This document shows positions 1-8,361 of a DNA stretch of 35,631 nt, piece after piece. How positions within the stretch are numbered: the stretch's first letter is position 1; every line of letters starts with the position of its first letter. The notes beneath the pieces are model-generated. The model had not been told where the DNA came from. It did not search any database and saw only the letters and a program-made list of their open reading frames with translations. A program made the position numbers and the translations under genes. The DNA comes from an uncultured Bacteroidota bacterium (lineage in GTDB: Bacteria; Bacteroidota; Bacteroidia; Bacteroidales; GWA2-32-17): the NCBI GenBank assembly GCA_903837285.1, contig CAILUD010000061.1, positions 1 through 35,631 of the forward strand. Direction: 5' to 3'.

Positions 1-1037
1 AAATTTAATTTTCTTAAAAAGTATTCTACAGTTTTAACATAAAAAATATTGCGTTTGTTGTTTATAACATTAAATAATACATTTTGTTTTTCAATTTTTT
101 CTGCAAAATCATAGCCCCATAATTGTTTCATTAATATCATATCTTTTTTGTAATTAAAAACCGCAATAGTATTTAGAGTTTTTGAATTAATAGAAATGTA
201 ATTTATCATTTTCTTTTTAATCTCAAAATGCATATCAGGTGCAAGATCACAAACTTCATATTTCATAGTTTCATTCACCCCTGCTCTATATGAAGATAAT
301 ACTTTATTTAGTAGAAATACATTTCCATAATAATTTGCATATTTTGATTGAAAATAATAATCGGCGCTTGGGTATAAACTATCATCATGGCCACCTATTT
401 TAATAGCCAAAGCTTTTTTAAAAAACAAGCCACTTGCACTAAATCCAAAGGTTCTTAAAAAATAATCTAATAATGTAAGTTTTCTGATTCTATTTCTCAA
501 TAACTTATCCTTAATATTACTGTATATATTGTTACTTTTACCTTTATAATTAGACCCGAAGTAATCGTAACAGAAATATATCATATTTATTACTGGTTTT
601 TTATTTATTAGCCTATCCATCTCTATTAAAAAATTTTCTTTCAATAAATCATCGTCTGATAAAATGATCATGTATTCCCCTTGCGCCAATTCTATACAAC
701 GGTTCCAATTACCATATAATCCAATATTTTGCTCGTTTTTATAATAAAAGAGATTTGGTATTGGCTTAAGATTTTTGATTATAGTTTCAGTTTCTGTATT
801 AACTTCAGGGTCGTTATCAACAATAACAATTTGCCAATTATCTTTAATGTAACTTTGTTTAATACAACTTTCAATAGTTTCTAATAATAAATAAGGCCTT
901 TTAAAAGTAGGTATTGTAATGGAATACTTGTAACCATTAGAATATATATTCTCTGGCTTAACCATTAAATTTGACTTTACATGTTTGTACTTTTGATAAT
1001 TATCCGATATTTTATCAAAATCAATTTCTAAATCCAT
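1..1037 (-). CDS. Family 2 glycosyltransferase, partial (3' end outside window)
   Basis: This frame is open from the ATG at 1037 to the window edge, giving 345 codons without a stop. It should transfer a sugar from a nucleotide donor onto a growing O-antigen or exopolysaccharide repeat unit at the cytoplasmic face of the inner membrane. The N-terminal half has the GT-A pattern: a strand followed by PTFKRPYLL, then IVIVDNDPE, NEQNIGLYGNWNRC, and the metal-binding region LSDDDLL. A GGHDDSLYPSADYYF segment follows about 110 residues later, as expected for the acceptor or catalytic-base region of GT2 enzymes. The start overlaps the end of the upstream flippase gene by 10 bases, so the two are probably translationally coupled. 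Donor and acceptor cannot be read from the sequence. The C-terminus is missing. Confidence 0.85.
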   Translation of the reverse strand, partial: MDLEIDFDKISDNYQKYKHVKSNLMVKPENIYSNGYKYSITIPTFKRPYLLLETIESCIKQSYIKDNWQIVIVDNDPEVNTETETIIKNLKPIPNLFYYKNEQNIGLYGNWNRCIELAQGEYMIILSDDDLLKENFLIEMDRLINKKPVINMIYFCYDYFGSNYKGKSNNIYSNIKDKLLRNRIRKLTLLDYFLRTFGFSASGLFFKKALAIKIGGHDDSLYPSADYYFQSKYANYYGNVFLLNKVLSSYRAGVNETMKYEVCDLAPDMHFEIKKKMINYISINSKTLNTIAVFNYKKDMILMKQLWGYDFAEKIEKQNVLFNVINNKRNIFYVKTVEYFLRKLN

Positions 1038-2428
1038 TTAATTTGATTCTTAATGTTTTTAAAACCAACATATAAAAACTCTCTATAGCTAGTATTTAAA
1101 TCCTTTAATACAAAATAAGGCCATCGCCAGTTATTATAGCATAATTGCACAAAAAATTGTGAAATAATAATTGACCAGATACCAAGCGTTGTAAATTCAA
1201 ATAATATAAGTGAAAAGATAATAATTACTACTCCAGTTATTAAAGCTGCAAAATAAAATGGAACTTCATTTTTAGATGTTATAATAATAGCTGCAATTGA
1301 ATGATTTGCCTCAAGCAGAAACATAAATAACATTACAGCTAATATATTAAAAGAAAAAAGCATTGTTTTACTTCCAATCATTGTTAATATATTATTACCA
1401 AATAATAATAAACCTAAAGACCCAATTAAAAATGTGCAAATAAAAATTGTGAAACTTGTTCCAATCCCCTTAATAATTTCTTTATGATTATTTTTTATTC
1501 TATTGCTAGATAACTGGGGGTAAAAAGTGGTAAAATGTATTAGAGAAATGCGATATAAAAAATTTATTACTTGTAATGTTAAGCCATATTTTGCTACAAT
1601 TATTAACCCTTCATACATAGGAAGAATTAAAGTATTTGCTTGTAAAATTAAAAAGGCACCAAAAGAAACTACACCCATTTTCCATGAATTATTCCATAAA
1701 ATTGAAAATGCTTCTTTTTTATTTAGGATATAAACAGATTTCTTTAATGATTTTTTTAATTCATTATCGTAAAAATATTTAGAAGAGAATAATCTTAATG
1801 AAATACTCTGTATGAGAAAAGCAATAGAAATCCCCACTATACCAAAACCAAAACTTAAAAGTAAAATTGAGCTTAACAAATAAATTATATTAGAAAAAAT
1901 AATGGCTTTTTTACTTTCTTTAACTAATCCACGACCTACTAAAAATGAGGTATAATATAAGTAGTATATGTTAAGCGTTGTTGATATAATTACTATTGGC
2001 CAGGAAAATAATATTTTATTATCAACAAAAATGCCATCTGTTATTTCATTTATATAATAGGACCCTCCAAAAATCAGAAAAAGAAAAGTAATTGCAGCTA
2101 ATATAAAATAAATAAATTTCACTCCTCTTATAATACTTTTTAATAAGTTATAATCTATTTGATTATCTGTTTCTACATGAACTAAACCTGTTTTTTTTAA
2201 TTCTTTGGCACCACTAAAAATGTATGTAATATTTCTCATTATATTACCTTGAAATCCGAAATCAAAAAGATTAGCTAACCTTGAAATAGTTAGATAAATA
2301 AACCAGATGGCTAATTCCTTTGATTCTAAACTTCTTAAAATTAATGGTAATATTAAAAGATTACTTCCAAACTGAAGTATCTCTGCCAAATAACTCCAAG
2401 ACAAATCTTTCTTAGTGATCTTTATCAT
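1028..2428 (-). CDS. Wzx-like polysaccharide flippase (MOP/MATE superfamily)
   Basis: A 466-aa integral membrane protein with about 12-14 hydrophobic segments and short charged loops, the size and layout of O-antigen/teichoic-acid flippases. It would move undecaprenyl-linked repeat units from the inner to the outer face of the cytoplasmic membrane. The N-terminal part (residues 15-65) contains the typical first two helices with NLLILPLILRSL and a helix ending DFGFQGN, which resembles the conserved start of Wzx proteins. It overlaps the FAD oxidoreductase gene upstream by 17 bases and the glycosyltransferase downstream by 10, so it sits inside a tightly packed operon. No O-antigen polymerase (Wzy) is visible in the window. 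It must lie to the left if this is a Wzx/Wzy system. Substrate specificity is not predictable. Confidence 0.82.
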   Translation of the reverse strand: MIKITKKDLSWSYLAEILQFGSNLLILPLILRSLESKELAIWFIYLTISRLANLFDFGFQGNIMRNITYIFSGAKELKKTGLVHVETDNQIDYNLLKSIIRGVKFIYFILAAITFLFLIFGGSYYINEITDGIFVDNKILFSWPIVIISTTLNIYYLYYTSFLVGRGLVKESKKAIIFSNIIYLLSSILLLSFGFGIVGISIAFLIQSISLRLFSSKYFYDNELKKSLKKSVYILNKKEAFSILWNNSWKMGVVSFGAFLILQANTLILPMYEGLIIVAKYGLTLQVINFLYRISLIHFTTFYPQLSSNRIKNNHKEIIKGIGTSFTIFICTFLIGSLGLLLFGNNILTMIGSKTMLFSFNILAVMLFMFLLEANHSIAAIIITSKNEVPFYFAALITGVVIIIFSLILFEFTTLGIWSIIISQFFVQLCYNNWRWPYFVLKDLNTSYREFLYVGFKNIKNQIKWI

Positions 2429-3698
2429 CTACAATTACTTGTGTTATTTTTTTACCACTTAATAAACTCTGGTCGCTCCATAAGTAGTCCCACTCTCCAA
2501 AACGTCCAATAAAATAAATGCCTTTACTTTTTAAATAATCGTGAATAATTGATACGTTTTTATTTCTTTCTGAATTAAAAACAACATTTGCATATTTTAC
2601 TTCACGATAATCTTGAACTTCTATATCATTAACTGACCATAACTTCATTTTATTACCCTTATTAACAATATGCTCAATTAATGAATTTCCACTTTGCTTT
2701 TTTGGTGATACTTTTGAATAATAAGTTTCAAATTGTAATGAGCTTTTCCCGAATGGAACATTATCTGGCGATTTAATTGAAGGCGAATAAGCACGGGCTG
2801 GTATAATATCTTCATCGTAAATGTAAAACCAGATATTTTTAGGAATATCGGGTCGATTAAACCCTAAAGAAACTAATTGCCCTGAAGTACACAGTAATTT
2901 TTCACTTGCATCCAAAATGTTTTGAGGTACATCTTTTATGCATTTTACCAATTCAGGTAATGGTATTGAAGAAACCAACTCTTCGTAATGCGAAAAACTA
3001 TTATCAGAAAAATCTATACGTTTTGCTTTTAAATCAATTAAAATTATCTCTTTATTGGCTTCAATAATACATTCTGAAGCCATTCCATTTAAAAAACTTT
3101 TATACCCACCTTTTTTAGGATAACGCATTTCCTGAGCATAATAAAAATTTTCGTCTTGTTCTTCAAATGCACCTTTAAGAATATTTTCTAAAGAAGGAAT
3201 ACTAAAACGACCACTTAACCAATCAATTGTTAATTCTTTTGATGGAGCTGTCCAATATTTTTTTGTGTAAACTCCTGGAAAATTATTTGTAAAGTATTCG
3301 CCAAATTGAAATAATAGCCATTCATAATAATTTTGTGGTTCTTTATCATTTGTTTTGTTTACAAAGTCAATAATTATTTTAGTTTTTTCCTCAGTTGATA
3401 ATGGTGACAAATTATTTTGTGCAGGATGTTTTAACCATATTCCTTTATAATAATTTGTTGAAATAGGATTATGTAAAATATATTCTGAGCTTTGATTAAA
3501 TAGCTTTTTTACATAGTCATCTTTCGTAAATGATAGATGAACAAAATAATCAAATCTAAAACCATCACCAATAGTAAAATTATCGCATAACCCACCCCAA
3601 CTAGATTTTTTTTCAAAAATAATGTTTTCAATTCCTCTTAAATTCAAATGATAACTGGCAGAAATACCAGAAATTCCGGCACCTAAAATTGCAATCAT
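2412..3698 (-). CDS. FAD-dependent oxidoreductase, amine-oxidase / UDP-galactopyranose-mutase-like
   Basis: A 428-aa flavoprotein. The N-terminus IAILGAGISGISASYHL is a Rossmann FAD-binding loop (GAGISG at residues 6-11), followed by FEKKSSWGGLCDNF, which matches the second part of the dinucleotide-binding fold in NAD(P)-binding_8/amine-oxidase proteins. Residues 50-180 include the HP-containing segment and the W/Y-rich region common in protoporphyrinogen-oxidase-like and UDP-galactopyranose-mutase-like enzymes of polysaccharide loci. It is longer than typical bacterial UGM (about 370-390 aa) and lacks clear UGM signatures, so the exact reaction is unknown. Proteins of this type are common next to flippases and glycosyltransferases in O-antigen clusters. 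It is separated by 4 bases from the SDR gene upstream and overlaps the flippase gene. Confidence 0.7.
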   Translation of the reverse strand: MIAILGAGISGISASYHLNLRGIENIIFEKKSSWGGLCDNFTIGDGFRFDYFVHLSFTKDDYVKKLFNQSSEYILHNPISTNYYKGIWLKHPAQNNLSPLSTEEKTKIIIDFVNKTNDKEPQNYYEWLLFQFGEYFTNNFPGVYTKKYWTAPSKELTIDWLSGRFSIPSLENILKGAFEEQDENFYYAQEMRYPKKGGYKSFLNGMASECIIEANKEIILIDLKAKRIDFSDNSFSHYEELVSSIPLPELVKCIKDVPQNILDASEKLLCTSGQLVSLGFNRPDIPKNIWFYIYDEDIIPARAYSPSIKSPDNVPFGKSSLQFETYYSKVSPKKQSGNSLIEHIVNKGNKMKLWSVNDIEVQDYREVKYANVVFNSERNKNVSIIHDYLKSKGIYFIGRFGEWDYLWSDQSLLSGKKITQVIVDDKDH

Positions 3699-3702
3699 TA
3701 AA

Positions 3703-4593
3703 TCATTTTAAGTTAATAAAACGTGTTATACCTTCTTTTAAGTCAATTAAAGGGTTCCAATTAAAAAGTTGTTGTTGTACAGATATATCTGCTACCGCAT
3801 ACATAACATCTGAAGATCGATATGATTTTGCGCCCCATTTTATATTTGTTTTTTTCTGAGTAACTTCTTCAATTATTGTTGCAATCTGTTTTAAATTATG
3901 TCCAACCCCTGTTCCTAATTTTAAATTTGTACTTTTAGGTAGAAGTTCAAAATTGTCAATTATTTTTAAATAAAAATTAACTACATCATCAATATGTATA
4001 AAATCAAGCACCTGCTCGCCTGGTGATAATTCTATAGATGCTAAACTTGTTATAGAATCGTAGATTAGATCAATTATTTTTTTTTGTGTGTCTTTTCCTC
4101 CATAAATTGTATAAGGTACCACAGTAGTTTGTTTAAAATTGTATGTATTGCTATAATAGTCAAGAAAAGCCCTTGATGCAACTTTGGTTGCAGAATATAA
4201 ATAAGCAGGATTTAATGTTCCATCACCTTTAAAATATTCTGCAAAAGACCCCGTATTTATAAAAAGTTTGAGATTTGCATTTTTAATTGCATCTAAAAGT
4301 CGGCAATAAAATATAATATTAGTATTTAATAACTTTTGAAGAGTGCTATAATCATCTGCTGAAGTCAAATAAGATGCTAGGTGAATAACTATATCAGGTT
4401 TAAATTTTTCAATACTTTTTATAAATTCTTCTTGATTTTCTCCAATAAAATATTTTTCAGTTTTATTTCCATATAATTTTTCAGAAATTTCAGGTTCAAT
4501 AGTAATCTCAAGAACTTTGTGTTCTTTTTTAATTAACAATGGAACAAGATGACTACCTACAAATCCTGTTGAACCAGTAACAATAATATTCAT
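3703..4593 (-). CDS. NAD(P)-dependent sugar reductase/epimerase (SDR), probable last step of CDP-3,6-dideoxyhexose synthesis
   Basis: A 296-aa extended short-chain dehydrogenase. It has the glycine motif GSTGFVG at residues 7-13 and a catalytic YSATK (Tyr133, Lys137), with a Ser/Thr-containing NTGSFAEY upstream. It follows an RmlC-like epimerase gene with a TAATG stop/start overlap and lies at the end of a CDP-dideoxyhexose gene run. The simplest role is therefore reduction of the CDP-4-keto-3,6-dideoxyhexose to the final sugar, as AscF does in the ascarylose pathway and RfbJ/RfbS do for abequose/paratose. This role is inferred from context, because SDR sequence alone does not fix substrate. 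Another 4-keto reductase or epimerase function remains possible. Confidence 0.75.
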   Translation of the reverse strand: MNIIVTGSTGFVGSHLVPLLIKKEHKVLEITIEPEISEKLYGNKTEKYFIGENQEEFIKSIEKFKPDIVIHLASYLTSADDYSTLQKLLNTNIIFYCRLLDAIKNANLKLFINTGSFAEYFKGDGTLNPAYLYSATKVASRAFLDYYSNTYNFKQTTVVPYTIYGGKDTQKKIIDLIYDSITSLASIELSPGEQVLDFIHIDDVVNFYLKIIDNFELLPKSTNLKLGTGVGHNLKQIATIIEEVTQKKTNIKWGAKSYRSSDVMYAVADISVQQQLFNWNPLIDLKEGITRFINLK

Positions 4594-5129
4594 TAAAAAG
4601 GTGAATTAAAGGTATTAAAATCAAGAAATAAGTTATCTCTATCAGAAATAATAGGTTTATTAATTTCCCATTTCATATCAAATGAACTCCATAAAATTCC
4701 AGTATCACATTCTTTGTTATAAACAGTTGTTTGCATATATGTTACAATAGTATCATCGGTTAAACTAATAAATCCATGAGCGCAACCAATAGGTATATAT
4801 ATTAAAATTGGTTTCTTTGTATCCAATTTAATTGAGAAATGTTTACCATAAGTTTGTGATGTTTTACGTATATCCAAAACCACATCAAGTATTTCTCCAT
4901 GGTTAAGATAAACAAGCTTAGTATGCTCAAATGGAGGAATCTGAAAATGCATACCCCGTAATACATTCTTTTTTGAAATTGAATAATAGCTCTCTTTAAA
5001 ATTTATTGCAAGGCTATTTTCTTTAAACATTTCTTCATTAAAAACCTTTAAAAAACTGCCTCTTGAATCTTCAAATTTATTAAGGTGTAAAAGTTTAAGA
5101 CCAGAAATAAATGTGTTTTCGATTTCCAT
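4593..5129 (-). CDS. RmlC-like sugar epimerase (CDP-ascarylose-type 5-epimerase candidate)
   Basis: A cupin-fold nucleotide-sugar epimerase of 178 aa counted from the ATG at 5129; a TTG three codons upstream is a less likely start. Visible RmlC family signatures are DSRGSFLKVF (residues 21-30), RGMHFQ with the catalytic His at 61, GCAHGF (116-120) and the TTVYN tyrosine region near 137. RmlC proteins usually act on dTDP-4-keto-6-deoxyglucose, but no rmlA, rmlB or rmlD lies in this window. Instead the gene sits between the CDP-dideoxyhexose dehydrase/reductase pair and an SDR reductase. In the known CDP-ascarylose pathway an RmlC-like enzyme (AscE) inverts C5 of CDP-4-keto-3,6-dideoxyglucose, which fits this position. 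An RmlC encoded apart from the other rhamnose genes is the alternative. Confidence 0.8.
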   Translation of the reverse strand: MEIENTFISGLKLLHLNKFEDSRGSFLKVFNEEMFKENSLAINFKESYYSISKKNVLRGMHFQIPPFEHTKLVYLNHGEILDVVLDIRKTSQTYGKHFSIKLDTKKPILIYIPIGCAHGFISLTDDTIVTYMQTTVYNKECDTGILWSSFDMKWEINKPIISDRDNLFLDFNTFNSPF

Positions 5130-5241
5130 TAAGTACAAATTAAATTTTATTATATCAAATTATAATGTTAGGATCACTGTTATTTGCAAATTAAGGCTTG
5201 CTTATAATTACTATTTACATGGTGTTATATTATTATACTTA

Positions 5242-5931
5242 TTACTCCCAGTCATCAGTCTTAATTTGTTCTTTCGTTAGTCCTTGTCTTAATAAGTATT
5301 CTTTAAATGAACTTATCATTATTGGTGGTCCTGAAATAAAAAAGGAAGTATCGTTTTTACTTTTGTTATGAATTTCTTCAATATTTAAAATCCCATCTAT
5401 ATCCTGATATAATAAATTAATTTCAAGCGCTGAATTAATTTGTTTTGCAATTAATAATTCCCCTTTATAAATGTTCATTTCTGCATTTTTAAAACCAGCG
5501 TATAAAACAGGTTTATTATAATTTACAAAAGAAGAATCATTAAATAAAGAGAGGTATGGGGTAATGCCTGTTCCCCCTGCAATAAATACTGTATTTATTT
5601 TGTTATGAGCTTGCGAAAACAAATCACCATAAGGTAATTTAATTGTTATTTCTGAGCCAACTTTTAATTGCTCTTGCATTTTAGAAGTAAAGGCACCCTT
5701 AACTGCATATGTAATTTTAATTGTATTTTGAGCTGGTGCCGACTGTATGCTAAAGCATCGAGAATCGGGCCATTGTGCAGATGGATCATATTCATCTAAA
5801 GCTAAATGAAGGAACTGCCCAGGTTCGAATTTGAATGGTTTACCTAAGGATTCCAATTCAAGAGTGTAAACTCCTTCTATTTGGTTTAGGATTGAGGTTA
5901 CTTTTACCGGATATTTTTTAACAATGGCCAT
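5242..5931 (-). CDS. Ferredoxin-NAD(P)H reductase-like partner (E3-like) lacking the [2Fe-2S] domain
   Basis: A 229-aa flavin reductase of the ferredoxin-NADP reductase superfamily. The FAD-binding part carries a RCFS motif (residues 58-61, equivalent to RxYS), the nucleotide-binding part has AGGTGITP (118-125), SGPPIM begins at 200, and the C-terminus ends DDWE. It is placed directly after rfbH with no intergenic gap (5931/5932). That is where the electron-donating partner (E3: AscD/DdhD) belongs, which delivers electrons from NAD(P)H for C3 deoxygenation. Described E3 proteins are about 330 aa with an N-terminal plant-type [2Fe-2S] ferredoxin domain. This protein starts at the flavin domain and has only one cysteine, so the iron-sulfur domain is absent and electrons must pass directly or through a separate ferredoxin. 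Confidence 0.85.
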   Translation of the reverse strand: MAIVKKYPVKVTSILNQIEGVYTLELESLGKPFKFEPGQFLHLALDEYDPSAQWPDSRCFSIQSAPAQNTIKITYAVKGAFTSKMQEQLKVGSEITIKLPYGDLFSQAHNKINTVFIAGGTGITPYLSLFNDSSFVNYNKPVLYAGFKNAEMNIYKGELLIAKQINSALEINLLYQDIDGILNIEEIHNKSKNDTSFFISGPPIMISSFKEYLLRQGLTKEQIKTDDWE

Positions 5932-7248
5932 CTATTTAATACTTTCAATGAAATTGTCTAATGTTTTCTCTGTATAATCAAACATTTCTTTCGTGAGTCC
6001 AGGATAAGTTCCTAAAAAAAAAGTATTATTCATAATTATATCTGTATTGTTAAGATTATCTGCAATACGATAATTTTGCTTCATAAAACCAGGTTGTTTA
6101 ATTATGTTCCCTGCAAAAAGATTTCTAGTTTCTATAAGGTTGTTATTAAAATAACCAGTAAGTTCATCACGGGTAAAAGGAGTTGTTTCTTTTAATGTAA
6201 CAATAAATGCAAACCATGCAGGATCTGAATTTTCAGTTGCAACAGGTAAAATAAAATATTCTGGATATTTCGAAAAGATTCGAATCCATTCTTTAAAATT
6301 CTCTTTTCTTCTTTCACAAAACTCAGGAAGTTTATCAATTTGTGCCGCTCCTATTGCTGCCTGAATATCGGTCATTTTAAGATTGTAACCTATTTCTGAA
6401 TAAACATACTTATGATCGAAACCTAATGGTAAGTTTCCAAATTGCTGCGAAAAACGTTTTCCACATGTATTATTTTCGCCACCTGCACAATAACAATCAC
6501 GACCCCAATCGCGAAAAGCACGTACAAGTTGAGCTAATAACGGATCATTTGTACAAATTGCACCACCCTCGCCTGTTGTTATATGATGAGCGGGATAAAA
6601 TGAAATTGTTGAAAGATGTGCAAAAGTTCCTGTTTTTTTTCCATTATATTCACTTCCAAAAGCATCACAATTATCCTCAATTACCCATAAATCGTATTCT
6701 TTTGCAAATTCCATAACAACGTTTAGGTTAAATGGATTTCCCAAAGTATGTGCTATAAAGATACAACGTGTTTTTGGCGAAATTGCTTTTCGCATCATTT
6801 CCACATTAATATTATATGTTGGAATTTCAACATCAACAAAAACTGGTGTTAAACCATATTGTATTATAGGAGTAACGGTAGCAGGGAAACCCGCAGCAAC
6901 AGAAATTACTTCATCACCTGACTTTAATCTTTTATCTCCCAATTTTTCTGAAGTCAGGGCAGAAAATGCAAGCAAGTTTGCTGAAGAACCAGAGTTAGTT
7001 AATAACACATGTTCTACTTCAAGAAATTCTCCAATCTTTTCGGCAAATTCTTCTGAATATCTACCTTCTGTTAACCAAAAATCAAGTGATGCTTCAACAG
7101 CATTTATCAATTCCTGTTGATCAAATACCCTTCCTGCATAATTTACTTTTGATTTGCCCGGAACAAAATCAGTTTTTGCAAACTTTGCATTATAATATTC
7201 AATAGTTTTCTGAATTATTTCCTTACGTATTTCTTTATGATCGGCCAT
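5932..7248 (-). CDS. rfbH: CDP-4-dehydro-6-deoxyglucose 3-dehydratase (E1)
   Basis: A 438-aa PMP- and [2Fe-2S]-dependent enzyme of the aminotransferase fold that removes the C3 hydroxyl of CDP-4-keto-6-deoxyglucose. Two diagnostic features are visible. First, the usual PLP lysine is replaced by histidine in SFYPAHHITTGEGG (His221). Second, the cluster ligands are present: Cys194 in EDNCDA and Cys252, Cys254 and Cys262 in DCYC...NTCGKRF. SGSSANL (86-92) is the phosphate-binding loop of the fold. Full length for the family. It lies between rfbG and the reductase-like partner in the same operon, the order used in CDP-3,6-dideoxyhexose clusters of Salmonella and Yersinia. Confidence 0.95.
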   Translation of the reverse strand: MADHKEIRKEIIQKTIEYYNAKFAKTDFVPGKSKVNYAGRVFDQQELINAVEASLDFWLTEGRYSEEFAEKIGEFLEVEHVLLTNSGSSANLLAFSALTSEKLGDKRLKSGDEVISVAAGFPATVTPIIQYGLTPVFVDVEIPTYNINVEMMRKAISPKTRCIFIAHTLGNPFNLNVVMEFAKEYDLWVIEDNCDAFGSEYNGKKTGTFAHLSTISFYPAHHITTGEGGAICTNDPLLAQLVRAFRDWGRDCYCAGGENNTCGKRFSQQFGNLPLGFDHKYVYSEIGYNLKMTDIQAAIGAAQIDKLPEFCERRKENFKEWIRIFSKYPEYFILPVATENSDPAWFAFIVTLKETTPFTRDELTGYFNNNLIETRNLFAGNIIKQPGFMKQNYRIADNLNNTDIIMNNTFFLGTYPGLTKEMFDYTEKTLDNFIESIK

Positions 7249-7263
7249 TTATAAATTACATTA

Positions 7264-8361
7264 TTATTTGTTATGAAATAAATATTTCTCTATTTGTTTA
7301 ATGCTTACTTCTCGCATATCATTTTTATTCTTGTATGCTTTATTCCAATCAACTATCATTTGTAACGTGGTTTCAATATCCCAACTTGGATGCCAATCCA
7401 ATAATGTTTTTGCTTTTGAACAATCTAACTTTAAATAATTGGCCTCATGCGGTTGAGGGCTTTTGTCTATTTCGAAAGAAGCTCCATCAGCCCACAACTC
7501 ACATATTCTTTTTGTAATCCATTCTACATTTTTAGCATCTTTATCATCTGGTCCAAAATTCCATCCTTCTGCAAAAGAAGGTCCTGAAACATATAGTTTT
7601 TTACATAACATTAAGTAACCTGTTAATGGTTCCAAAACATGTTGCCAAGGACGTATTGCATATGGACTTCTGATTTTTAATTTTTCACCACGCATAATAG
7701 CACGTATAAAATCAGGTATCAGTCGATCATCTGCCCAATCGCCACCACCTATTACATTACCTGCACGTGCAGAAGCTAAAGCTATACAATGTTTTTCATA
7801 ATCCTTAGGATTAAAAAATGAGTTTCTAAAAGATGATGTTACTAATTCGGAGCACCCTTTGCTATTTGAATATGGGTCATAACCTCCCATCGGTTCATTT
7901 TCGCGATAGCCCCAATGCCATTCCTTATTATCATAACATTTATCAGTAGTAACATTTAAAACTGCTTTAACACTTTTCACTTGTCTGGCTGCATCTAAGA
8001 GATTTACAGTTCCCATAACATTAATCTCATAAGTTTCACGCGGATTCTTGTAGGATTCCATAACAAGTGCCTGAGCCGCCAAATGAATAATGATTTCTGG
8101 CTGTACTTCTTTGAGTGTTGCTAATAACAAATTATAATCTCTTATATCTCCTTTTGTTGAAGAAACAAGTTGATCAATATTTGCAAGTTCATACAAACTT
8201 GGATTTGTATGAGGCTTTAATGCATAACCATATACATCAGCACCAAGCCAATTAAGCATTATTGACAACCATGATCCTTTAAATCCAGTATGTCCAGTTA
8301 TAAATACTTTACGGCCTTTATAAAAATTATCAAAAATATTTTCTTTTACCATTTTATCCAT
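7264..8361 (-). CDS. rfbG: CDP-glucose 4,6-dehydratase
   Basis: A 365-aa extended SDR converting CDP-glucose to CDP-4-keto-6-deoxyglucose. The NAD-binding motif GHTGFKG is at residues 23-29, a TTDKCYDN stretch at 138-145 is typical of RfbG, and the catalytic Tyr164/Lys168 pair lies in PYSNSKGCSE. The later segment containing RPWQHVLEPL is also characteristic of this enzyme family. The start overlaps the end of rfbF by 16 bases, giving translational coupling. If translation starts at Met4 the overlap shrinks but remains. It is followed after 15 bases by rfbH. Confidence 0.95.
   Translation of the reverse strand: MDKMVKENIFDNFYKGRKVFITGHTGFKGSWLSIMLNWLGADVYGYALKPHTNPSLYELANIDQLVSSTKGDIRDYNLLLATLKEVQPEIIIHLAAQALVMESYKNPRETYEINVMGTVNLLDAARQVKSVKAVLNVTTDKCYDNKEWHWGYRENEPMGGYDPYSNSKGCSELVTSSFRNSFFNPKDYEKHCIALASARAGNVIGGGDWADDRLIPDFIRAIMRGEKLKIRSPYAIRPWQHVLEPLTGYLMLCKKLYVSGPSFAEGWNFGPDDKDAKNVEWITKRICELWADGASFEIDKSPQPHEANYLKLDCSKAKTLLDWHPSWDIETTLQMIVDWNKAYKNKNDMREVSIKQIEKYLFHNK

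Noticed and set aside
4593..5129. dTDP-4-dehydrorhamnose 3,5-epimerase (rmlC) for rhamnose synthesis
   Set aside because: No rmlA, rmlB or rmlD is near and the gene is embedded in the CDP-dideoxyhexose module; rhamnose is kept only as the alternative.
7335..7517. Small open frames on the opposite strand of sugar genes (also 1527-1733, 6426-6716, 12913-13104)
   Set aside because: They lie wholly inside well-supported genes, have no recognisable domain and show no start signals; they are shadows of the real coding strand.
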